From a virus, in the IMG/VR virus record IMGVR_UViG_3300044712_000493, positions 1 through 47,418 of that record: a stretch of DNA of 47,418 nt, one strand, 5' to 3'. Position 1 is the first letter of the stretch, and each line of letters starts with the position of its first letter. Positions 22,960 to 33,700 of the stretch are shown piece by piece. The position numbers and the translations under genes are program-made. The notes under the pieces were generated by a model that saw nothing but the letters and a program-made list of their open reading frames with translations, made no database searches and was not told the origin of the DNA.

Positions 22960-25900
22960 GTTAGAGGCGTGGCAAGAGAATCGTCAGCAGGTCTACGAGT
23001 TTCTCGCTCCTAAATTCGGTGAGTCAATGCCATCGAGAGAGGAGTTCTACGGCTACTTTGATTCAGAGGAGGGACAGCAAGCAGTCTATGATAATATAGT
23101 CGCTGTTTCTGAGATTGATGGTGTTCCCGCACCCAGTTTTGAGGATATGAAAATATCCACAGAACTGCCTGAAAAATTGCGAAAGCGACACGGAATCCCC
23201 ACAAAATACAGCGCGGGGGTCGTTCCCGAGTTCTTGTACGACCGCAACCCAGATACCGGAAAACCTGCCCGCATCTTCATTGATGAAGAAGGTGTCACTG
23301 CCGTTGGCGATAGATCAGAACTTCCGCCTAATCCTAATATGGAGAAGGATGTAGAGGCTCTGCGCAATCAGATGCTTAATACTCATCTGATGCGACTGTT
23401 ATCAGAGCAGACCTCCATCCAGACCGAAGACCCCAGACTCAAGGGTATGCGTGAGTTTGTTGGGGAGATTGATCCTGTCACTGGTGAACGTAGTCTCGGT
23501 GTACTTGGAATGCCTCATCCCTTTAATCCGTTCTTCATTATGAAGTCTATGAATGATGGGATTCTGCGGGGTGTAAAAGAAATTAACAATATGTACGAAG
23601 ATGTACGCGCTGGTCGTATTACTGAGGATAGCGCACAGTATAAAGTTCGTGGTCTTGCTGCATTTGCAAAGATGGGCGCATCTGCAATTACGCCTATCTC
23701 AACAACTCTGCAAGTCTTCAACTCTGGATTGAAACTTGCTGAGCAGATTCCGAACGAAGACTTCCAGAACATCATGAAGTTCGTACTCGCTCCTGGTACG
23801 TCTCTTGCTGAAAAGTATTTCAAACTCAGCGACAAGGAGAAGAAGTCTGTTGGTAACTATGGTGTTGACCCAACTATACTTGCGATTGGCGAGCTTGTCG
23901 ATCTTACGGTTCAGGCACTCGTAGCCAAAGGTGCCCATAAAGTTGCGGGTGGTGCAGGATATTCTGCCGCTCGATATCGTGCCTGGAAAGAGGGACGTCT
24001 CAACCTTACGCCTGGCGAAGCCAAGTTTTATGGTGAAACTGAGATGTCTCAGTTGCATAAGGTTATCGACAGAGTTGTAAAAGATGACTGGCATTTCCGT
24101 CACGAGAAACCTGGCGTACTTGCGTATGGACCTGGTGATGCAACGAGTTACATTGAAGTTCTTGCCCCCAAGAAGAAGGAAGGTGGTAAGAACAAGACGG
24201 CTTTTGTCGTCACTCGTCCCGACGGTTCGGCTGTACTTGCTAACACTCTTGGTGAGGCAAAGGCTCTTGCCTACAACTACTATGTAGATAATGGGTATCT
24301 GAATCTCGACAGGTTCAAACCTATTACTACGTTTGAAGTTTCTGGAACAGATCAGTCTGCATTATTGCAACTCAAAAAGAATGCCGAATTTCTTGAGAGA
24401 AGAATTAAAGAAGAAGAAGGCAATGGCATAGTTAATGAGTCTATTGATGAGCAGCCTGGTGGTCTTAGTGCTTATGAAAATACTGGGATACAGGTAACTG
24501 CTCCGTTCAATGATAACATCTATCGTCCGGCAGTAAAACTTGCTGACGGAACTATATCTTATACTGATAGGGGAATGCATACTGATGCACTTGAACGATA
24601 CCTTCAAGAAAAAGGTATTGATCGAGATACTTTTGATTATGACCAAGTAGTAGATAGTGGGGTAGTTGGACCAGATGGTAAGTATTATACTCAGCGCGCC
24701 GTTGGAGATATTGCGGAGGTGCCAGAGACTACTCGCGCCAATATGAGAATTGAAGGTATGCGTGGTAGACTCGAAGAAATACGTGCTGAAATAAAAGATA
24801 TTGAATCTCAGCAATCTGGAGCCATTGTTACTCCAACTTCTTCAAAACGAATTACTGGAGATAGTAATTCATCAGATTCTGTTAAAGCAACTGTTTCTCC
24901 TGAATTTGAAACAAGATCTGTTTCTCTTCAGGACATTACATCTGTTACTCGCAAAGGTGTGACTCGTTCACTTCCTAAGGGTGAGCGAAAGACATCTTTT
25001 AGTGAACCTGGTCTCTTTGAGAAGGGTGAACCTTCTGTAAAAGAGGGCGACTTTGTTACTGTCGATGGAAAGAAGTACTCTGTTAAAAATTATCTTAATG
25101 ACAGTGACATTGTACTTCAGAGTCTTGAGCCGAAGCCGCCTTCTAAATCTGTTACGGCTTCCGCTGAGGCGATCGAGAAACTCTCCAATCCTACTCCAGA
25201 GGTTGATGCAACAATCTCTGCGAAGACAAATAAACTTGGATTGAGCAAAGAGTTTGAAGCAACTGTCGCTGGTATTCAGCCACTCATCAAACAGGTGGGT
25301 GCTGAAGTTGCTAAGATGATCAGAGATAAGGTTCTTCCTGCAGGTAAACGTCAGGCTGCTATTCGTGACGGTATCATGAAGGCGATTCAGAGTGACCCGA
25401 ACTATAAGAATCTTTCGCAGAAGACTCGTTCACAGTTATATGCGGTAGCCAACTCAGTTGGACGTAAGCTTCACTATGATGTGAAGAGTGCTGAACTTCT
25501 GATGCCGGAGGAAATGAAGAACCTTCAAGCATTCAGAGACCTTACGTATCAGGCAAAGATTCAGGAACAGATTACTGAACGTCTTCTGCGCTCAGGACTT
25601 ACCGCCGAACAGTTGCAAGAACTTCGTCCAAAGCTTGCGGAGTACTTCTCAGATGCAGTTGCTGATGTTACCAAGAGTCAGCGTCTTTCGTATTTCTATT
25701 CGAAGCTTGCAAAGATAACCAGGGAACTTGGTTACGCTGGAGCTGAGGCTGTTACGAAGTTACATGATGCTGATGCTCGGTTCAGAATTCTTGACAATGA
25801 GCGCAGAGTTCTTCTTGCTGACATTCGCGTTCTTCGTGATCAGATGCGCAAGGATGGACGTACTATTGAGTTCACGAGAATTGCTCGTCAAGTTGCTGAT

Positions 25901-27826
25901 GCACTTGAACATCAGGACAAAGCTGCCGAAATACTTGGAAGCAGTCCCGAAGCCAAGATGTTCTATGATAAGGCAAAGCAGTTCTTGGACTACTATCGTG
26001 GACTTCTTAAGGAAGCCGGTATCGAGACTCTCGATAACTACTTCCCACATATGTCCAAGATGAGTGGTATGGAAGCTGCACTTCGCAAGAAACTTGCGGG
26101 TGAAGCTCATGTTGATGATATAGGTATTGCACGACTGTATTCCAAGATTGACGCTGATGCTGCAAATCTTCTTGAGCGCAGAGATGCACTCAAAAGTTGG
26201 GATACTAATGCGCTTGATGTACTTGATCAGTATGCATCTCAGGTGAATCGTCAACTCGCATATACCGACGCTATCGACTGGTTGTACAATAGGAACGAAG
26301 GTTTCCGTTCCAAACTTGCTCCGTCACTTCAGCGTCGAGTTGGTGTTGGCGGAAGACTTACTGAACCGATACGTGGTATGTCTGAACTGATTAATTACTA
26401 TCGTGACTCGATCTTCAGGAAGTCTGATTCTGGCTGGGCATACGATACGCTTCAGAAAGCAAATATCAACTTCATGCGTTCTGTTATCAGTTACTCGCTC
26501 AAGAATAAGTTCCAGAATAGGTTGCAGATTCATCTTGCTCGAGCTAACTGGAGTCCTGAGGCTAACGACTTGTTCTTGTCCACACGTAAGGGTGCGTACA
26601 AGAAGGGTCTTACTCATGAACTCGGATTGTCTGGAGATCTTGGTATTGACCATCCTAACATAGCAAAGTTTCTTGAAGAGACATCTCGATTCATTCCCGA
26701 GTCTGTCGATCAGATGATTGGTGAATCTTTGCGTACTGAACTTGCGAAGCGTGAAGGTGTACTTACTCGCGCCTTCAATAAGTACGACTGGTTCGCTGCT
26801 TCTGAAATTAAGAACTGGAAGGACGTACTTCTTGGTAATATGTATGACCTTGCGATGCGTACTCCTGAGTATGCTGAAGCATTGAAGAAGTATGATGGAC
26901 GTGGAGACCTTCAGTCCCAGCGTCTTTCTGCAATTAATGACGTTCTTGGAAACAAGGAACGCTTTGAGCGTATCATGCAGAAAGCTGGACTTCTGACTGC
27001 CGAGACACAGGTGTCTACACTTCCCGCTATGCGAGCTCACGCCTATGATAATAGGTGGGGAAGACTGATTCTTGCGTTTACACAGTTTAAGTTCCGTCAG
27101 TTCCAGATGTTTATGGAACATATGCCTGGACGACAGTCTGGTTCGAAGGGTGCTAATGCTTACACTATTCTCCGTCGTGGAGAAGAGGGTGAGGTTATTC
27201 CTGTTGAACTTTTGCGTGAGGTTGAGATTGAACGTAAGGCAATTGATGCCGCACTTAAGCAGGACAAGGATCTTGGTTTTGACAGACAGACAATGAAGTT
27301 ATATTCTGAGTTCTTGCACTCGCAGGAAAAGGAACTCAACATTCAGATTAAGTCACTTGCGAAACGTCCAAGTGGTGCTCAACGCACAATGATACTTGGT
27401 CGTTACTTCGCAACAAACGCTCTTATCAGTGGCGTCTTTGGTGCTGCTTACAGATGGATTGATGAGCAGGTTGAAAGTGCACTCAAGGATGATGATACTG
27501 ATCAGGTTGGGTCTGACGTAAAGATGGAAGAGGAGAAGGACGATAATTTCTACGAGAGGTTTGCATATAACTTACTCAAGGAAGTCAGCCCTATTCCAAT
27601 TGACCCTCTCAATCCGGCTGGGACTATTGGCGTCAGGTTCTTCCCGAGAGATGATGGACGTCCTCTTAAAACAGAAGAACTGACAAAACTCGGATTCAGC
27701 ATAGCTCCGTGGTATGTTAGTGCTCCAAACAGACTTCTTGGTAAGGCTCCGGAGAAACTCACCACCAAGATTATTAATGAGATTGGTGCCGAGACATTCC
27801 CGAAGGAGGATCAGAAATGGAAGTAA
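22805..27826 (+). CDS. giant internal virion/ejection protein
   Basis: 1673 residues, the largest gene here. N-terminal 50 residues are Gln/Pro/Ser-rich. A domain at about 420-510 (HFRHEKPGVLAYGP, TAFVVTRPDGSAVLANT) looks like a processed domain of polyvalent phage proteins. The region 900-1150 is long helix, ending at NYFPHMSK, a motif seen in large phage internal proteins. A hydrophobic helix near the C-terminus (YFATNALISGVFGAAYRW) could insert in membrane. Comparable to T7 gp16-type proteins in size, position and presumed role, though I see no lytic transglycosylase motif. Confidence 0.7.
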   Translation: MALNQLDQSRQISQASGNLNQPQPQLRSQEPLKPPVLLPEEQGSSSSVQAPKLEAWQENRQQVYEFLAPKFGESMPSREEFYGYFDSEEGQQAVYDNIVAVSEIDGVPAPSFEDMKISTELPEKLRKRHGIPTKYSAGVVPEFLYDRNPDTGKPARIFIDEEGVTAVGDRSELPPNPNMEKDVEALRNQMLNTHLMRLLSEQTSIQTEDPRLKGMREFVGEIDPVTGERSLGVLGMPHPFNPFFIMKSMNDGILRGVKEINNMYEDVRAGRITEDSAQYKVRGLAAFAKMGASAITPISTTLQVFNSGLKLAEQIPNEDFQNIMKFVLAPGTSLAEKYFKLSDKEKKSVGNYGVDPTILAIGELVDLTVQALVAKGAHKVAGGAGYSAARYRAWKEGRLNLTPGEAKFYGETEMSQLHKVIDRVVKDDWHFRHEKPGVLAYGPGDATSYIEVLAPKKKEGGKNKTAFVVTRPDGSAVLANTLGEAKALAYNYYVDNGYLNLDRFKPITTFEVSGTDQSALLQLKKNAEFLERRIKEEEGNGIVNESIDEQPGGLSAYENTGIQVTAPFNDNIYRPAVKLADGTISYTDRGMHTDALERYLQEKGIDRDTFDYDQVVDSGVVGPDGKYYTQRAVGDIAEVPETTRANMRIEGMRGRLEEIRAEIKDIESQQSGAIVTPTSSKRITGDSNSSDSVKATVSPEFETRSVSLQDITSVTRKGVTRSLPKGERKTSFSEPGLFEKGEPSVKEGDFVTVDGKKYSVKNYLNDSDIVLQSLEPKPPSKSVTASAEAIEKLSNPTPEVDATISAKTNKLGLSKEFEATVAGIQPLIKQVGAEVAKMIRDKVLPAGKRQAAIRDGIMKAIQSDPNYKNLSQKTRSQLYAVANSVGRKLHYDVKSAELLMPEEMKNLQAFRDLTYQAKIQEQITERLLRSGLTAEQLQELRPKLAEYFSDAVADVTKSQRLSYFYSKLAKITRELGYAGAEAVTKLHDADARFRILDNERRVLLADIRVLRDQMRKDGRTIEFTRIARQVADALEHQDKAAEILGSSPEAKMFYDKAKQFLDYYRGLLKEAGIETLDNYFPHMSKMSGMEAALRKKLAGEAHVDDIGIARLYSKIDADAANLLERRDALKSWDTNALDVLDQYASQVNRQLAYTDAIDWLYNRNEGFRSKLAPSLQRRVGVGGRLTEPIRGMSELINYYRDSIFRKSDSGWAYDTLQKANINFMRSVISYSLKNKFQNRLQIHLARANWSPEANDLFLSTRKGAYKKGLTHELGLSGDLGIDHPNIAKFLEETSRFIPESVDQMIGESLRTELAKREGVLTRAFNKYDWFAASEIKNWKDVLLGNMYDLAMRTPEYAEALKKYDGRGDLQSQRLSAINDVLGNKERFERIMQKAGLLTAETQVSTLPAMRAHAYDNRWGRLILAFTQFKFRQFQMFMEHMPGRQSGSKGANAYTILRRGEEGEVIPVELLREVEIERKAIDAALKQDKDLGFDRQTMKLYSEFLHSQEKELNIQIKSLAKRPSGAQRTMILGRYFATNALISGVFGAAYRWIDEQVESALKDDDTDQVGSDVKMEEEKDDNFYERFAYNLLKEVSPIPIDPLNPAGTIGVRFFPRDDGRPLKTEELTKLGFSIAPWYVSAPNRLLGKAPEKLTTKIINEIGAETFPKEDQKWK

Positions 27827-27975
27827 CTGAACAGAATGAAGAAAAGAAAGAGCCAGTCGGTCCGACACTTCTTGAGATTGCTCGTAAGCGTCAGAACGAG
27901 ATAGACGGAAACGTCTACGATAATCCATTCAATGAAGACGAGACCGATCCAGACGACAATGTCTACGAAGCTTAA
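27817..27975 (+). CDS. small acidic hypothetical protein
   Basis: 52 residues (MEVTEQNEEKKEPVGPTLLE ...), with a perfect AAGGAGG seven bases before the ATG, overlapping the end of the giant gene by 10 nt. Rich in Asp/Glu, with two NVY-containing segments (GNVYDNPF and DDNVYEA). Probably disordered. Possibly a virion or assembly factor; function unknown. Confidence 0.7.
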   Translation: MEVTEQNEEKKEPVGPTLLEIARKRQNEIDGNVYDNPFNEDETDPDDNVYEA

Positions 27976-28471
27976 ATACTTCAATTCTGTTAAGGTTCCT
28001 GAAAATCTTCTTGAAGTATTTCAGGCACTGGAAGATATACTCCAACAGGAACATGGAGTAGATGGTGGACATCGTCTTGCAAGTACTACACAGGCTGGGA
28101 TGATTAGTGCTGATGACAAAAAGAAGCTTGATAGTTTGTCGGTCAACACTACATCTCAAACTATTACAGTTGTAAGTGGTACTGGTACTGGTGGTGTCAC
28201 AACGGGAGAAGGTGGTACTGGTGGAACTATCTTCAATCCACAGTTTAAGGTTGCCACCGGAGTAAACAACAGTACTGGAGTAACATTCACGTTTACTACT
28301 CCATATACTGGAGTTAATCTTTATACCTGTCACGTATCTTGCACCAAGGGTGATGGTGGAGGATTTCGTAATGTAGGCTACAAGAGAACTAAAACTCAAG
28401 ACTACGTTACTGTTATCCCTGTTGAGAATGATTGCACAGTGGAGATCATCTGTTATGCGATACCTTCTTAG
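27959..28471 (+). CDS. tail fibre-associated protein
   Basis: 170 residues from ATG 27959 (MSTKLKYFNSVKVPENLLEV); ATG 27932 is also in frame but lacks an SD. The segment STTQAGMISADDKKKLDSL is the well-known tail-fibre motif (TxxGLMSAxDKxKLD). A Gly/Thr-rich hinge (SGTGTGGVTTGEGGTGGT) precedes a beta C-terminal domain. Likely the first, attachment portion of the fibre apparatus. No signal peptide, in contrast to the next three genes. Confidence 0.7.
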   Translation: MSTKLKYFNSVKVPENLLEVFQALEDILQQEHGVDGGHRLASTTQAGMISADDKKKLDSLSVNTTSQTITVVSGTGTGGVTTGEGGTGGTIFNPQFKVATGVNNSTGVTFTFTTPYTGVNLYTCHVSCTKGDGGGFRNVGYKRTKTQDYVTVIPVENDCTVEIICYAIPS

Positions 28472-30056
28472 TCTTCTACTGTTTATTGTTCCAGAGATAG
28501 TGTTTGCTCAGCAATCACTCGATACACTCTGGGTGCGGGTAGTTCGTAAACTTGATGGGACGACTGTCAAGGTTCTCGATACACTCGAGTTCTCGGATGG
28601 GACTAAGATTTGGACTGCCACTGGAATAGGTGGAGGAATTAGTGCTGCAACTGCTGCCGGAATGATTGGTGATAGTGCATCAGCCAGAGCAAACGATTAT
28701 CTCGTACTTCAAGATTCTGTTGGTAACTTCAAACGTCCAGATACATCGTGGGCACTTGTCTATGTGAAGAGTCTTATTATCGCAAAGGTTGCTTATTCCG
28801 ACTCTAACAGTTGGCTTCCTACCTGGGCAGACATTAACGCCAAGAACTATCTTACAACGGAGACTGGCGACATTTCTAACGTAGGCGTAACTGCTCCTAT
28901 TACCGGTGGTGGATCGAGTGGTTCTGTGACTATTGGTTGGGATTCTACTGCACTCAATTACACCAAGGCACAGGTACAGGAGAAAGTCAACTATTCAGAT
29001 TCGTTAAGTTGGCTCATGACAAAGACTCGTCTTGACTTAGCTCTTGCTGGGTATCTGCCACTTGGAGGCGGTACGCTTACTGGTACACTTACATCAAGAG
29101 ATATTGTTCCTAGCGCTGGTCTTACGTACAGTCTCGGTACATTTGCCTCACCATTTATGTATGGATACTTCGGAACTACTCAAGCGATTAATGCTGATAC
29201 TATCGGTGGTAGTACTCAGACAGGTGCAAAGAGTACGTACTGGGAGAACACGCTTGGATATGCAAGATTTAGTTATCAGAGTAATGGAACAATTACTCTT
29301 TATAGATATAGTTATACCGGTGGAGCGAAGACACTATTCTCATTGACAACAAATGGTACTATAGTAAATCATGCTGGCACTAATAATTTTGATACTCTTA
29401 CTGTTGGTTACGACCACGCCTTAACTATTGGTGGATATAAGGCAATGACTTCACAGGATAGTGCAAATGCTCGCACATATTCTGACGTTCGATATCAGAG
29501 TAAAGCTCTTGGGACAGCGGCAGAAGGTAAGGTTTATAAGTATAGTGTAGTTGCTGGTGCTGGTTACTGGGGAACCGATAGTCTTGGAACAGGTGGTGGT
29601 GCGTCTGATGGTCAAAACGCAGATTCACTTAACGGTAAGATTCTTGATACACTTGGACGTGATCTTGGACCAACAAAGCGAACGGTAGTTACCTTTGTTA
29701 CTGATTCACTTAAGTATAAGCACATAGAACTTGCGGGATTTGATTCTACTGGTTTATCTATCGGAGACTCAACTGCATGTGTACTATCTGTTCAAGCAAA
29801 CAAAATAGTTATCACGCGACAGAAGAATCGTAGTGGATCTGCAGCCTTTACTACAACTGGAACAAGGGTTGCAGTTTATATTGCTGGAGCAAAAACAACA
29901 GATAGATATTTTTTGCAGACATATATTGGAGGAACAACCCCTCCATCTGCAGTTGATACGCGAATGGGAGCAATTGCTAAGACTGATAGTCTTGTAGTAT
30001 ATAGACCAGCCAGTGGCACAAGTGGGCAGACATTCTACTGGTGGAGAGTGCCATGA
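28455..30056 (+). CDS. tail fibre-like protein with Sec signal peptide
   Basis: 533 residues. The N-terminus MRYLLSLLLFIVPEIVFA then QQS is a textbook signal peptide: basic n-region, hydrophobic core, A-x-A-like site and Gln at +1. The body is fibre-like: LPLGGGTLTGTLTSRDIVPS and FASPFMYGYFGTT recur in phage tail fibres, and the rest is strand/turn-rich. Overlaps the previous gene by 17 nt. A Sec signal on a fibre-type protein is unusual. The start is inferred from the ATG with GGAG at a long distance; an earlier ATG (28422) lacks the clear signal n-region but is possible. Confidence 0.7.
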   Translation: MRYLLSLLLFIVPEIVFAQQSLDTLWVRVVRKLDGTTVKVLDTLEFSDGTKIWTATGIGGGISAATAAGMIGDSASARANDYLVLQDSVGNFKRPDTSWALVYVKSLIIAKVAYSDSNSWLPTWADINAKNYLTTETGDISNVGVTAPITGGGSSGSVTIGWDSTALNYTKAQVQEKVNYSDSLSWLMTKTRLDLALAGYLPLGGGTLTGTLTSRDIVPSAGLTYSLGTFASPFMYGYFGTTQAINADTIGGSTQTGAKSTYWENTLGYARFSYQSNGTITLYRYSYTGGAKTLFSLTTNGTIVNHAGTNNFDTLTVGYDHALTIGGYKAMTSQDSANARTYSDVRYQSKALGTAAEGKVYKYSVVAGAGYWGTDSLGTGGGASDGQNADSLNGKILDTLGRDLGPTKRTVVTFVTDSLKYKHIELAGFDSTGLSIGDSTACVLSVQANKIVITRQKNRSGSAAFTTTGTRVAVYIAGAKTTDRYFLQTYIGGTTPPSAVDTRMGAIAKTDSLVVYRPASGTSGQTFYWWRVP

Positions 30057-30700
30057 TACTTGCAATTTTATTGCAGATACTTGCACCATTTTATATTATT
30101 TCTCCACAATACTCTGATGATTTTTCTGGTAGTTCACTTGCTTCGAAATGGGTTGAGTATGATCCATCAAGTGCTGCCACAGTAACTGTTGGTAGTGGAG
30201 TATTGACGGTTGCAGTAACCGGTGGAACTGATCACGATTGGTATACAGGTATTGATAATGCCTGTCGTATTCGTCAGACATATACTGGTTCCACAAACTG
30301 GATCATTGAAGCAAAGTTTACTACGACAATGACTGCCGGTTATCAGTTTCATGGACTTACCGCTGGAACTGATAACAACAATGGCATCAGGTGGGATATA
30401 GTCTATGATGTTAATACTACTCAGTATATTGACATATCTCATATTGATGCTGGCACTTATACCGGAGAACTCTGGAGTGCTTCAAGTGTCACTACGCAAC
30501 CGTACTATCTGCGTCTCGAAAAGAATGGTACTACCTATACTTTTAAGTATGGTAGTGATGGTTCTTCATGGACTACGGCTGGGACTTTAGTCTGGACGGG
30601 AACTATAAATCAAATAGGTGTAATTGTGGGTAACGCAGGAGGTGGTTCTACGCCAGCATTTACTACAACGGTAGATTCATTCACATATACTGCACAATAA
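30053..30700 (+). CDS. lectin/concanavalin-like fibre or exported protein
   Basis: 215 residues starting MILAILLQILAPFYIISPQY, a hydrophobic export-type N-terminus. The mature part resembles a concanavalin-like/DUF1349-type beta sandwich: DDFSGSSLASKWVEYDPSS, WIIEAKFTTTMTAGYQF, YYLRLEKNGTTYTFKYGSDG, SWTTAGTLVWTGTINQIGV. Such domains bind glycans. SD GGAG six bases upstream; ATGA overlap with the preceding gene. Candidate receptor-binding or glycan-binding partner of the adjoining fibre proteins. Confidence 0.65.
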   Translation: MILAILLQILAPFYIISPQYSDDFSGSSLASKWVEYDPSSAATVTVGSGVLTVAVTGGTDHDWYTGIDNACRIRQTYTGSTNWIIEAKFTTTMTAGYQFHGLTAGTDNNNGIRWDIVYDVNTTQYIDISHIDAGTYTGELWSASSVTTQPYYLRLEKNGTTYTFKYGSDGSSWTTAGTLVWTGTINQIGVIVGNAGGGSTPAFTTTVDSFTYTAQ

Positions 30701-30713
30701 CTAAGGAGTCATA

Positions 30714-33700
30714 ATGAGAACATTTCTTTGTTTTGTACTGGCGGTCGTTATGACTGCTTGCTCACTTGGGCAGACTGTTACCCGAGCACGAAAAGGAGTC
30801 TTCCGTGATTCAGTCAGTACTCCAGTCATCAAGTCAACAATGCTGACGGTTAATCCGTCTGACACTATTGATTGGGGTAAGTCTGACAGATTCTATTGGA
30901 CTGTCGGAACTACGCCACTTGCACGATTCAAGAACGTAATGCCTGGACGTTCGATCGACGTCTTCGTTGCGAATCTTGAAACGTCTCCAGTAACAATAGA
31001 CTGGAATGGCGCATCTGTCAACAGTTCAGTTACGACTGTTGAGGGACGTTCCGTGTACCTGTACAAGTTGTGGACACTCAATAACAACTATATCATGGGG
31101 TATAGGTTCCCCGACAAGATGGCGTCGCTTGGACTGACTGGAAACGATGGTACTGGCACTACTCCCGATACAACTACAACGGTACCAGATACAACTGTTG
31201 TTGTTCCTCCGCCTCCTCCGCCTGACATTGTGGCTCCAGCCGCTATCACAGACCTTGCTATTGATACTACTGGTCCAGGTTCTGCGACACTGTCATTCAC
31301 AGTTCCTACGGCTAATCCAGGTTCGCCTACATCTTATGATATTCGATACTCAACGAGTTCGATTACCGAGTATGGAGACAGTGGTACTGCGCCAGCCACT
31401 GTGACGGTTCAACAGATAGTACATTCTGGTGCAATAGGTGCTACAACACATACACTCGATATTACCTGTGATGGAAGTTCAGGTGAGATGATCGTTGCTG
31501 TGGCTGGTGGATATATGTGGTCGCTCTGGGGCGTTACATCTGTAACAACTGCAGGTAATGACTTTACCCTTCGTTCGATAGGATATCGTGAAGCGTCCAA
31601 CTTTGGTGCATATATCTATACGTATGCATCTCCTGGCGCTGGAACTCATACGGTTACATTTAATTTTTCTGGAACTCCATATGTATCTTATGGATTGTAC
31701 AGGGTAACTGGAGTATCAGCATACAGAACTTCGGATGGACAGGGTGGCGTTGCCTGGCCCTTATCCTTTGCAACCATCTCGAACTCGGTATCGAATGAAC
31801 TCATCATAGACATGCATTCACTTGATCCTGATATTACCTCGGCACTCTGGGGCGATGGTCAGACTCAGGGGTGGATTGACTATGCTAATGTAACAGAGTA
31901 TACCGGTGCATCGAGCTATAGAAATGGTATCTCTGGCACCGTGAATATGACTCTTGATTATCTTGGGAATGGCGAGGACTACGCTGCTGCAGCTATTGCA
32001 TTATCCGCAGGAACGACCGTAAGTACGACTACCTCCTGGGATAATAGTATTCATACTACCGGTGTTCCACCTCCATTGGCGTCCGGAGTTCATCAGACCG
32101 TATATCTTACCGGTCTTCCGAGTGGTACACTTTACTTTGTGGTTCGTTCTATCGACTCAAGTGGCAACGTATCTGCGCTCTCCAATGTTGCAAGTAGCTC
32201 AATTCCGGTCGGTGGAGCACCATCTCCAATTGATACGGCTGGTTGGCATGGAGGATATGGATACGCATATGCAGACTCAATCACCAGTGGTGGCGCACAT
32301 CTGAAGTGGGTTGACAGTGCTGCTACAGCGGGTGGTAATGGACTTCAGGCATTCCCATTCAGAACAATCCAGGCTGGTATCAATGCTGCATCCTCTGGCG
32401 ATACTGTGATTGTTAAGCAGGGTACATACAATGAGTCACTTGCAATGAAATCTGGTATTACGATTGCAAGTTATGGACGACAGCACGTTGTGGTAACTGG
32501 TACCACATCAGGCGCTAAGTCATTTATGACTGGTTCAAACATCAGTAACGTCAGAATCCAGGGTATTGACTTTGTTGTCAATAGACTGTATACGCAGAGT
32601 ACATATCATATAGATATGAACGGCTGGACGAATACGGTCTTTGAGTATTGTAGTTTCCAGCAAAGACTTCAGCAGGTTGATAACGCCTCGTTCAGATATG
32701 TCGAGATGAGACTCATGTCTGCATGGAAGCCTGATCACATTACACTCGAGGGCAACTATTTCTATGGTTGGTCTCTGGCTGTTGTGCTCAATCCAAAGAC
32801 AGCAGACACAACATTCTTCTGGGCGAAGTACAATAACTTCGACCTCGCAGCCTGGTGTCATATTATCATTGGCTGGCCTGGTGAAGAGGATAGTCCGACA
32901 AATGAGACAATTCTCCCTGGATACGCTACACCTGGAATACTCATCGAGAATAATATCTTCGGGACATCGTGGGGTGAGGATGCCATTCAGTGGCAGCCAA
33001 ACTTCAAGAACGCTACCGAACGACTTATGGTAAGACACTACAAGAGTCTTGTTCGAAAGAATATCTTTAGAGACCAAGCAGAAAATGCTGTTGACCTTAA
33101 GGCGTCAGGTCACATCATGATTGAAGACAATTATTTCTATCGTATCTCAGGTCTCGATGATGGCTGGTATGTTGCCAACTCGTTGAGTGGTGGCGCATTT
33201 GAAGTTGGTGCTGGAGAAGGAACACAGAACGTTATCTCAAGATTCAATACGTTCTATTCCAACCCAAGCTCAAATGGTTCTAATCTGTGGAGAGGATGGA
33301 AGTACTTCCACAATACATCAGTATATGACGTACGAAACTATACGGCAACATCTGCTACCAACGCTGATATTACACACTGGCAGGTAGAGCGAGATAACGC
33401 TATTAAGAATAACGCTTTCGTCAATGGCTATATGTGCGTTCAGTCGTCAGCAACAACGAGTGCACTTGATATTGACGGAAACTTGTACTACAAGAATGGA
33501 GGATCTCCACTGTTCTCGCAATATGCTTCTGGTGCGTGGCAGACATTGACTGGTCTTACGGCATGGCAACAGCACTTCAGTGGAACTGGTGTTCTCGGAA
33601 AGGATGCAAACTCGTATGAGGTTGCTCCGCAGTTTGAATCAGTTCCTAACAATCCGACTGGTAATCATACGCTGTATGATTTCAAACCAGCATCTGGAAG